Shown: one piece after another, positions 1 to 4,629 of the stretch
How positions within the stretch are numbered: position 1 is the first letter of the stretch
Layout of the letters: every line of letters begins with the position of its first letter
DNA from: Candidatus Cloacimonadota bacterium
GTDB lineage: Bacteria > Cloacimonadota > Cloacimonadia > Cloacimonadales > TCS61
DNA length: 5,113 bases
Direction: 5' to 3'
Assembly (NCBI GenBank): GCA_014382915.1
Contig: JACNIV010000111.1
Location: forward strand, 1 to 5,113
Translations under genes and position numbers: made by a program
Notes under the pieces: model-generated
Told to the model about the DNA's origin: nothing
The model's database searches: none
The model's input: only the letters and a program-made list of their open reading frames with translations

Positions 1-693
1 AATATGATTATCAGATTCATCATAATCAAAACGAGCTTTAGCAAATCGTGGTTTTCCGCATACTACAAGATCTCCATTTTCATCGAAATGTACAGTTTCC
101 ACCAGGTTACCACGAATATCATATAAATTACGCGTTCGCGTACTTTCATCATAGAATTCCCGTAATTCTTTAGAAGGAAGATAGAAGCTGATCTCAGAGA
201 TTGAATTATCCGGGTGATATTTCATACTGGTCATCTGGTAAGAAGCAGTATCACCTACAATCAGGTTGTATGCTTTAAAGGATTTCTGTTCAATTACATT
301 CCCGGATTCGTCATATTTATAGCGTTCCAGGGCAATTCCATTCAGATCTTTCATATTACCTATAACATCATATTTACAGAACTCTACTACATTATTATTT
401 TCATCATAATTCCATTTATAAGAGGCAATTCCATTTTTCGGATCGTTTGCCAGTTCGCCAAATTTCAAATGTCCTACAAGTTCCAGATTTCCTTTCTTGC
501 TATACATAAATCGCCAGCAGCTTTCAAATTTATGTATTGAGTTGGAATTTAATGGAGTTTGTCCTGAAATTGTAAAAAGACCATCCAACTGTATGGTTTG
601 GTAATATTCTTTACGGGCAAAATCGTTATTTTTATAAGTGCATGTGAATAAAATGATCAAACAGAAAAACAGCGTTATTTTACCGGTTTTCAT
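1..693 (-). CDS. Exported YD-repeat-like protein, C-terminus cut by window edge
   Basis: This reading frame is open from ATG 693 to the window edge (231 codons, no stop), so the C-terminus is missing. Residues 1-18 form a basic-plus-hydrophobic export signal. It ends at Cys18 in LFTC, a poor lipobox, so the protein may be a lipoprotein or may simply be secreted. From about residue 60 it is built of degenerate repeats of the kind Y-x-Y-D-E-x-x-N-V-V/I-E, seen near 94-104, 125-135, 190-199 and 222-231. Two units share an NGIA lead-in (88-91 and 118-121), giving a period of roughly 30-35 residues. The pattern resembles RHS/YD-type and related 'YDexGN' surface repeats, which usually form beta structures; no enzymatic motif is visible. 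The start was chosen because it gives the signal sequence, although no Shine-Dalgarno lies upstream: a terminator hairpin ends 3 bases before the ATG. The substrate and role are unknown. Confidence 0.8.
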   Translation of the reverse strand, partial: MKTGKITLFFCLIILFTCTYKNNDFARKEYYQTIQLDGLFTISGQTPLNSNSIHKFESCWRFMYSKKGNLELVGHLKFGELANDPKNGIASYKWNYDENNNVVEFCKYDVIGNMKDLNGIALERYKYDESGNVIEQKSFKAYNLIVGDTASYQMTSMKYHPDNSISEISFYLPSKELREFYDESTRTRNLYDIRGNLVETVHFDENGDLVVCGKPRFAKARFDYDESDNHI

Positions 694-696
694 AAG

Positions 697-722
697 AAAA
701 AAAAGGGTGGCAGAAGCCACCC
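697..722 (-). terminator. Intrinsic terminator after the unknown lipoprotein gene
   Basis: Read on the minus strand, a perfect 7-bp GC-rich stem (GGGTGGC / GCCACCC) closes a TTCT loop and is followed by eight T residues. It begins 9 bases after the TAA stop (734-732) of the lipoprotein gene, as expected for its rho-independent terminator. Its T-tract ends only 3 bases before the ATG of the next gene on the same strand. Confidence 0.92.
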
Positions 723-731
723 TGTAGAAAA

Positions 732-1523
732 TTAATATGAGCCTAAAATAGTTGTAGCGTCTGCACCTTTGGCTACCAGGGTACTCGTCCAAATCACATT
801 ACCCTGATCAACTATCTGGTATTTAACAACACCGCCGGGAACTTTATTTGAAAGCCACCATTCCACATTTCCCTGTCCATACACAGCCAGGAATTTTACG
901 TGATCGCAATTGAATGCACCAGTTTTGGTTTCAAGATTTTCCTGCCCGATAGTAGCACCCTCGATGCTTTCCTGTGTAACATCTCTGGGCGGATAATAGA
1001 TCTGTTCATCGGATACCGGAATTTCTCCTTCGTTGTCATCGGTATCTTGGGCACGCAATCGAAGCAGATTCCCACCAGATGAGATAAGTGATTCGTAGAT
1101 CCAGGTATCTTCACCATCTATCCAGGAAACCCGCCACCAATGGTTGCCTTTTTCGTCTGTTTTCAAGTATGCACGTTCGATCTCAACTATATTGCCACCA
1201 CCTGTGTCGATCTCAAATTTGGTCCATTCTCCCGGTTCATAACCGACTTGACCTAACCACAGACCCCCGATAGTAAAACTGTATGTAAAAGCAATCTGTG
1301 CCTGCATAGCCATAAAGTTACCCCAGTTTGCAGATCGTGGTGGTGGTAATTTTTCTTTGGGAGCCATTTTTTTATAAGCTTCCTGTTCTGCATGTTCTCC
1401 GGCTGCTCTTCCAATTCCACGACCGATACCCCTGGAAATGGGATCAGAAAAACCTACACATCCGGTGGAGATAATGATGATAATTGAAATTAAACCACAA
1501 AAAATTAACTTACTTTTCTTCAT
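732..1523 (-). CDS. Uncharacterised lipoprotein with glycine-zipper-like segment
   Basis: This is a complete 263-residue protein that I do not recognise. Residues 1-22 form a lipoprotein signal: a KKSK basic start, an isoleucine-rich core and STGC, with Cys22 the predicted lipidated residue. This would anchor the protein in the inner or outer membrane. Just after it, residues 31-42 contain regularly spaced glycines (G34-x3-G38-x3-G42, flanked by arginines), a glycine-zipper-like pattern, then a charged and proline-rich linker (43-62). The remaining 200 residues are rich in Trp, Gly and acidic residues (for example WW 129-130 and WW 222-223). They read as one or two beta-rich globular domains, perhaps 80-165 and 205-263. 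Cys206 is the only cysteine in the mature part besides Cys22. The start is supported by an AAGGAGG sequence 7 bases upstream of the ATG. The gene starts 54 bases after folC, has its own promoter candidate and ends at a strong terminator, so it may be an independent unit. No function is assigned. Confidence 0.9.
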   Translation of the reverse strand: MKKSKLIFCGLISIIIIISTGCVGFSDPISRGIGRGIGRAAGEHAEQEAYKKMAPKEKLPPPRSANWGNFMAMQAQIAFTYSFTIGGLWLGQVGYEPGEWTKFEIDTGGGNIVEIERAYLKTDEKGNHWWRVSWIDGEDTWIYESLISSGGNLLRLRAQDTDDNEGEIPVSDEQIYYPPRDVTQESIEGATIGQENLETKTGAFNCDHVKFLAVYGQGNVEWWLSNKVPGGVVKYQIVDQGNVIWTSTLVAKGADATTILGSY

Positions 1524-1530
1524 TGATCTT

Positions 1531-1537
1531 CCTCCTT
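1531..1537 (-). promoter_or_regulatory. Strong Shine-Dalgarno for the unknown lipoprotein
   Basis: The minus-strand sequence AAGGAGG lies 7 bases upstream of the ATG at 1523. It fixes the start and contrasts with the genes starting at 693 and 2891, which have none. Confidence 0.88.
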
Positions 1538-1560
1538 AATATAATCTATAAAGCACAACG

Positions 1561-1588
1561 AATAAAAGATAGAATCTTTATTTGTCAA
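1561..1588 (-). promoter_or_regulatory. Candidate promoter for the lipoprotein gene, inside the folC tail
   Basis: Read on the minus strand, a perfect TTGACA (1588-1583) is followed after 16 bases by TTTATT (1566-1561, 4 of 6 matches to TATAAT). A transcript would start near 1554, giving a leader of about 30 bases that carries the AAGGAGG site. The -35 box overlaps the last folC codons (Ile-Asp-Lys). A small dyad (AAAGAT, 3-base gap, ATCTTT; 1565-1579) lies in the spacer and overlaps the folC stop. It could be an operator or a very weak terminator. The -10 box is imperfect and AT-rich sequence gives many chance matches. Confidence 0.5.
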
Positions 1589-2891
1589 TTTTTTTGGATT
1601 GTGTTAATCGAAAATGCAGTTTTTCCTTTTCTTTCAGAACTTCCGAAATGGTGTATAACGAACCCGAAATGATAATGATATCTTCTTTACCAGCTTCTGA
1701 AATAGCCTGTTTTACAGCATCTACAACATTCATTACAGTTTCGAAATTGGTATGATGTTTTTTTGCAATGTTCAGTTGGTCTTCAATTTCTGCTGCCCGG
1801 GTAGATTTGTTTTTCGAAATAAATATCTTGTAGCTTATACTGCATACATCTCTAATTATCTGTTCCAGATTTTTATCACGTAAGATAGCCAGAACAAAAA
1901 ATATCTTTTTATCAGGAAAGAGAACTTCCAGGTTGTTTATTAAAACTCTCATTCCTTCTTCATTGTGGGCTCCATCAATGATCACGGTCGGATCTTTGGA
2001 TATTATCTGCATGCGTCCCGGCCAGTTTATATTGATAAGAGCTTTTCGTATTTTTGTTTCATCAAAAGGTTTTCCTGTTTTTTGCAGGAAAAGAGAGAAA
2101 GCTTTAATGGCTGCGGCAGCGTTATAAGGTTGATGTTTGCCGAGGAGATTGATCGTGAGACCGGGTAATTCGATCTGCGGGTCATGATAATTAAAAGCGC
2201 TTCCATTTGGATCGATGTGGATATCGGATATTTCGAAGTCCTTTCCAAATTCATAAACCTGAGCATTCTTTTCCCGAGCTATTTTTTTTATGACTTCGAC
2301 TGAAGTTCTATTCATTTGACCCAGCACTACAGGGGTGTTCTCTTTTATGATTCCTGCTTTTTCATAAGCTATTTTCTCAATAGTATCACCCAGGCTTTTT
2401 GTATGATCGAAAGAAATTGTAGTGATTACGGAAACGGTAGCAGCAAAAGGATTCGTGCCGTCCAGTCGCCCACCTAAGCCAACCTCGAAAATGGCGTTCT
2501 CTACATTATTTGCCTGAAAATAATTAAAAGCCATGGCAGTTGTGATTTCAAAGAAAGAAGCTTCATGTTTTTCGAAAACCGGTCCCCATTTTTTATAAAT
2601 ATTTATAAGTTCTTTTAAATTGATATTCTCTCCATCAAGGCGTATTCGTTCACGGTAATCTACCAGATGAGGAGAGGTATTCAAACCCGTTTTTAAGTAA
2701 TATTGAAGAGACATGGCTTCGCACATAGCAGCAGTGGAACCCTTGCCGTTTGTTCCTGCTATATGAATTCCCTTAAGAGCCAAATTCGGGTAATTCATTT
2801 CCTTCAGGATGTTATTTATTCTGTCCAATCCCAATTTTACATTTCCTGAATGACGCTGATAGATATAATCTAAAAATTCCTGATATTTCAT
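1578..2891 (-). CDS. folC: Folylpolyglutamate synthase / dihydrofolate synthase (FolC)
   Basis: This cytoplasmic Mur-ligase-type enzyme adds glutamate to folates with ATP, and in many bacteria also converts dihydropteroate to dihydrofolate. The N-terminus is typical of the family (KLGLDRI at 19-25). The ATP-binding P-loop GTNGKGS is at 46-52, followed by the folate-region SPHLVDYRERI (73-83). EVGLGGRLDGTN (136-147) and the DH of FDHTKSLG (161-168) contribute metal and active-site residues. EKAG (177-180) holds Lys178, the position normally carbamylated. PGRMQ (291-295) and DGAHN (306-310) begin the C-terminal ligase domain. The 437-residue length is normal and no key motif is missing. Whether it has both activities cannot be told from sequence. 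The start fits the family N-terminus exactly, yet no Shine-Dalgarno precedes it; the upstream gene's terminator ends 9 bases before the ATG. There is no strong terminator after it, so readthrough into the lipoprotein gene is possible. Confidence 0.97.
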   Translation of the reverse strand: MKYQEFLDYIYQRHSGNVKLGLDRINNILKEMNYPNLALKGIHIAGTNGKGSTAAMCEAMSLQYYLKTGLNTSPHLVDYRERIRLDGENINLKELINIYKKWGPVFEKHEASFFEITTAMAFNYFQANNVENAIFEVGLGGRLDGTNPFAATVSVITTISFDHTKSLGDTIEKIAYEKAGIIKENTPVVLGQMNRTSVEVIKKIAREKNAQVYEFGKDFEISDIHIDPNGSAFNYHDPQIELPGLTINLLGKHQPYNAAAAIKAFSLFLQKTGKPFDETKIRKALININWPGRMQIISKDPTVIIDGAHNEEGMRVLINNLEVLFPDKKIFFVLAILRDKNLEQIIRDVCSISYKIFISKNKSTRAAEIEDQLNIAKKHHTNFETVMNVVDAVKQAISEAGKEDIIIISGSLYTISEVLKEKEKLHFRLTQSKKIDK

Positions 2892-2897
2892 AAGGCT

Positions 2898-2916
2898 ATT
2901 AAAAAAACCTTCAAGT
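2898..2916 (-). promoter_or_regulatory. Speculative leaderless promoter for folC
   Basis: On the minus strand, TTTAAT (2903-2898, 5 of 6 matches to TATAAT) lies 6 bases before the folC ATG, so transcription would start at or next to the start codon. TTCAAG (about 2914-2919 region, inside the hairpin arm) lies about 16 bases further upstream and is a poor -35. The match arises partly from the terminator T-tract, so this is weak. It is listed only because folC has no visible ribosome binding site. Confidence 0.2.
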
Positions 2917-2931
2917 GGACTTGAAGGTTTT
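2901..2931 (-). terminator. Intrinsic terminator after the pilin-like gene
   Basis: Read on the minus strand, AAAACCTTCAAG and CTTGAAGGTTTT pair over 12 bp around a TCCA loop, and the T-run is seven bases long. It begins 16 bases after the TAA (2950-2948) of the pilin-like gene. The opposite strand also ends in a T-rich run (TTTTATTT), but no plus-strand gene runs into it. The T-run stops 9 bases before the folC start codon. Confidence 0.9.
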
Positions 2932-2947
2932 ATTTAAGAATTTTTTC

Positions 2948-3313
2948 TTATTCCAATATGCTTTCCGGAAGTTTGTGATCCGGGAATTTTTCTTCATGCG
3001 GGCATCTCACAATTATCTCGCCGGTTTTGAAATCACCATGCATGAAATACTTGTCACCAACGCCATTTTCAGGGCATTCGAAGGTCTTCTTCAAATAGTT
3101 CATTCTCATCAGATCCTGGGCTGTGCCGGTAAAATCTTCTTCCCTTTCCATCATGTATCTTTCAATGGCTTCATAGATAGTTTTCATATTTCTAATACAT
3201 TCTTCGGCCTTCTGTTTTTTATTAACATTATAAGTTTGTGGTAAAATCAATATGAAAAGAAGAACTATGAGAGCTACTAAACTGATTATTTTATATGCAT
3301 TGATTTTCTTCAT
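2948..3313 (-). CDS. Small pilin-like single-pass membrane protein with CP...CPH pair
   Basis: This 121-residue protein has a short basic start (MKKINAYK), one strong membrane helix (about 9-25), and then an alpha-helical stretch (32-58) rich in charged residues. A compact C-terminal part carries Cys80-Pro and Cys104-Pro-His. The order (N-terminal helix, AEECIRNMKTIYEAIERY, then F-x-C-P-x-x-G ... V-x-C-P-H) resembles small type II secretion or type IV pseudopilins. Their C-terminal 'CP..G.Y ... V.C..H' segment probably forms a disulfide or metal site. The usual prepilin peptidase site (G-F-T-L-x-E) is absent, so it is probably an uncleaved membrane-anchored relative, with the soluble part facing the periplasm. 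The start is fixed by AAGGAG 5 bases upstream. It has a candidate promoter, is divergent from serA and ends at a terminator, so it is probably monocistronic. The function is unknown. Confidence 0.85.
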   Translation of the reverse strand: MKKINAYKIISLVALIVLLFILILPQTYNVNKKQKAEECIRNMKTIYEAIERYMMEREEDFTGTAQDLMRMNYLKKTFECPENGVGDKYFMHGDFKTGEIIVRCPHEEKFPDHKLPESILE

Positions 3314-3335
3314 TATGTCTCCTTATTTTTTTTGG

Positions 3336-3365
3336 ATAAGACTTGTTTTTCAGTTTTTTCGTCAA
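3336..3365 (-). promoter_or_regulatory. Candidate promoter for the pilin-like gene
   Basis: On the minus strand, TTGACG (3365-3360, 5 of 6) and TCTTAT (3341-3336, 4 of 6) are separated by 18 bases. The start would lie near 3329, leaving a leader of about 16 bases that contains the AAGGAG site at 3324-3319. A 5-base dyad (ACTTG, 17 bases, CAAGT) spans the promoter and could be an operator, though it is short. Confidence 0.45.
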
Positions 3366-3401
3366 GTTTTTTGTTTTGGATAATTTCCTAACTATTTCTA
3401 C

Positions 3402-3431
3402 TTGACCGATTTTTTAACTGAGACATTAAAT
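3402..3431 (+). promoter_or_regulatory. Candidate promoter for serA
   Basis: TTGACC (3402-3407, 5 of 6) and TTAAAT (3426-3431, 4 of 6) are 18 bases apart. Transcription would start near 3438, giving a leader of about 17 bases that holds the GGAGG ribosome site. It is back-to-back with the pilin-like gene's promoter, 36 bases between their -35 boxes. Confidence 0.45.
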
Positions 3432-3444
3432 GACTCAAAAAAAT

Positions 3445-3449
3445 GGAGG
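3445..3449 (+). promoter_or_regulatory. serA: Shine-Dalgarno that sets the serA start
   Basis: GGAGG at 3445-3449 is 5 bases from the ATG at 3455. An in-frame ATG at 3443 overlaps this site and has only a run of A residues upstream, so translation should begin at 3455, four codons later than the longest open frame. Confidence 0.85.
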
Positions 3450-3454
3450 GCAAG

Positions 3455-4381
3455 ATGGCTAAAAAAATTCTTGTTGCCACAATAAAACCTTTTGCTAAGA
3501 AAGCGATCAAAGATATTGAAAAAATTTGTAAAGACAGTGGATATGAATTCATTCTCATGGAGAAATATCCCGAGCAGAATGACCTGGTGGTTGCTGTAAA
3601 AGACGTAGATGCTTTGATCGTGAGAAGCGATAAGGTTACACGTGAAGTTATTGAGAATGCAGATAACCTGAAGATCGTAGTTCGTGCCGGTGCAGGATAC
3701 GACAATCTCGATTGTGAAGCAGCTACCGAAAAAGGTATAGTTTGTATGAACACTCCAGGACAAAATTCCAATGCTGTTGCTGAGCTGGCTTTTGGCATGA
3801 TGATTTATATGGCGCGAGGTCAGTTTAATGGTAAGTCGGGTACTGAGCTGAAAGGTAAAACCATTGGAATTCACGCTTATGGAAATGTAGGACAGAATGT
3901 AGCCCGTATTGCCAAAGGCTTCGGTATGAAAGTGCTGGCATTTGATCCTTATGTAGATAAAGAGAAAATGAAAGCTGAGGGAGTTGTTCCAGTTGATTCG
4001 GTCGAAGAACTTTATAACATTTGTGATTATGTTTCATTGCATCTTCCTTCCATTCCGGAAACACAAAAATACGTTAACGATAAACTTCTCAGCATTATGA
4101 AACCGGGTGCAACGATTATCAATACAGCACGTAAAGAGGTTATTTGTGAGGAAAGCATCCTGAAAGTTTTAACTGAAAGAAGTGATCTAAAATATGCTTC
4201 CGATGTAGCTCCTGAAAAGAAAGATGAAATGTTGGAAAAACTTGGTGATCGTGTTTATTTCACACCTAAAAAGATGGGTGCACAAACCCTGGAAGCAAAT
4301 ATTAACGCAGGGATTGCAGCGATTAATCAGATAATTAATTATTTCGAGAAGGATGATAACACTTTTCAAGTAAATAAATAG
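3455..4381 (+). CDS. serA: D-3-phosphoglycerate dehydrogenase, short ACT-less type
   Basis: This cytoplasmic NAD-dependent enzyme oxidises 3-phosphoglycerate to 3-phosphohydroxypyruvate, the first step of serine synthesis. At 308 residues it holds only the two dehydrogenase domains. The C-terminal ACT domain of longer SerA proteins (about 410 or 530 residues), which gives serine feedback, is absent. The substrate domain has VRAGAGYDN (76-84) and [13 protein letters not shown] (99-111). The NAD domain has AYGNVG (141-146), in which alanine replaces the first glycine of GxGxxG, and Asp164, which should bind the adenosine ribose. Arg226 in NTAR is the substrate-binding arginine. The usual catalytic histidine (PH-x-G) is replaced by lysine in PKKMGAQT (271-278). 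These variants match a short SerA form I recall from Bacteroidetes, so the protein is probably active. It could instead be another 2-hydroxyacid dehydrogenase. No serC or other serine gene is adjacent. Confidence 0.88.
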   Translation: MAKKILVATIKPFAKKAIKDIEKICKDSGYEFILMEKYPEQNDLVVAVKDVDALIVRSDKVTREVIENADNLKIVVRAGAGYDNLDCEAATEKGIVCMNTPGQNSNAVAELAFGMMIYMARGQFNGKSGTELKGKTIGIHAYGNVGQNVARIAKGFGMKVLAFDPYVDKEKMKAEGVVPVDSVEELYNICDYVSLHLPSIPETQKYVNDKLLSIMKPGATIINTARKEVICEESILKVLTERSDLKYASDVAPEKKDEMLEKLGDRVYFTPKKMGAQTLEANINAGIAAINQIINYFEKDDNTFQVNK

Positions 4382-4386
4382 TAATT

Positions 4387-4412
4387 TAAATCTACTATAG
4401 TAAGCAGATTTA
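4387..4412 (+). terminator. Weak hairpin just after serA, possible terminator
   Basis: TAAATCT (4387-4393) and AGATTTA (4406-4412) form a perfect 7-bp stem around a 12-base loop that begins with ACTATAGT. It begins 5 bases after the serA stop. It is AT-rich and has no T-tract, so it is not a convincing rho-independent terminator. It may instead protect the 3' end of the transcript. No better terminator for serA was found. Confidence 0.35.
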
Positions 4413-4440
4413 TTGACATAAAATAATTACATATTTTTAT
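4413..4440 (+). promoter_or_regulatory. Possible distal promoter upstream of the peptidase gene
   Basis: A perfect TTGACA (4413-4418) is followed after 16 bases by TTTTAT (4435-4440, 4 of 6). If used, it would give a leader of about 180 bases that carries both inverted repeats at 4458-4537. It is less convincing than the TATAAT promoter nearer the gene. Confidence 0.25.
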
Positions 4441-4457
4441 CCTCACGTACAAAATAA

Positions 4458-4491
4458 ATGTCATTCTGAAAAATATTTTTTTGTGTGACAT
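4458..4491 (+). repeat. Imperfect inverted repeat in the serA-peptidase spacer
   Basis: ATGTCA (4458-4463) and TGACAT (4486-4491) are perfect arms. Between them is an interrupted stem around the self-complementary core AAAAATATTTTT (4469-4480), all on one symmetry centre. As RNA it could fold as a long AU-rich hairpin; as DNA the ATGTCA/TGACAT arms could be an operator. Its function is unknown. Confidence 0.5.
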
Positions 4492-4502
4492 ACAATGCAA
4501 AA

Positions 4503-4537
4503 TATCTCTATTTATTTTAAAAATAAGTAGTTAGATA
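4503..4537 (+). repeat. Second AT-rich inverted repeat in the same spacer
   Basis: CTATTTATTTT (4508-4518) and AAAATAAGTAG (4520-4530) are complementary over 11 bases with one G-T wobble, one base apart. TATCT (4503-4507) and AGATA (4533-4537) extend the stem after a 2-base bulge. It lies about 37 bases upstream of the likely -35 box of the peptidase gene. It may be a regulator site or a transcript hairpin, but AT-rich DNA yields such palindromes fairly easily. Confidence 0.5.
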
Positions 4538-4573
4538 CAATAAAACACTATTATTTAACTTTTGGTCTAATAA

Positions 4574-4600
4574 TTGCTAAAATAATTATAAATATATAAT
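4574..4600 (+). promoter_or_regulatory. Likely promoter of the peptidase-like gene
   Basis: A perfect TATAAT (4595-4600) has TTGCTA (4574-4579, 4 of 6) 15 bases upstream. Transcription would start near 4607, leaving a leader of about 23 bases that contains AGGAGG (4620-4625) 4 bases before the ATG. The spacing is a little short. Confidence 0.5.
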
Positions 4601-4629
4601 ACTAACAATGAAAAAAGCTAGGAGGAAAT

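Noticed and set aside
214..540. Plus-strand 108-codon open frame
   Set aside because: It is antisense to the YD-repeat gene, whose frame has a signal sequence and clear repeats. The composition (Ile/Phe-rich, no ribosome site) is that of a shadow.
718..720. GTG as an upstream start for the YD-repeat protein
   Set aside because: It lies inside the terminator hairpin, with AGG directly touching it rather than at normal spacing. It adds nine residues ahead of a signal sequence that is already well formed from the ATG at 693.
896..1273. Short open frames on both strands within the lipoprotein gene
   Set aside because: All overlap a well-supported gene with a strong ribosome site and lipoprotein signal; none has its own start signals.
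1565..1579. Small dyad at the folC stop as a terminator
   Set aside because: It is a 6-bp stem of almost only A-T pairs without a proper T-tract; too weak to call.
1933..2266. Short open frames inside folC on both strands
   Set aside because: folC is intact with all family motifs; these frames are by-products of its coding sequence.
2915..3244. Plus-strand 109-codon open frame opposite the pilin-like gene
   Set aside because: It is Phe/Ile-rich antisense translation without a ribosome site, and the minus-strand gene has promoter, Shine-Dalgarno and terminator.
3443..3454. Longer serA start giving four extra residues
   Set aside because: The ATG at 3443 overlaps the GGAGG site that serves the ATG at 3455, and lacks a site of its own.
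3388..3874. Two long minus-strand open frames (136 and 158 codons) opposite serA
   Set aside because: serA is unmistakable on the plus strand. The antisense frames have Ser/Phe/Ile-rich composition and no start signals.
4382..4629. tRNA, riboswitch or CRISPR in the longest spacer
   Set aside because: No cloverleaf, no recognisable riboswitch core and no regularly spaced direct repeats were seen; only AT-rich inverted repeats.
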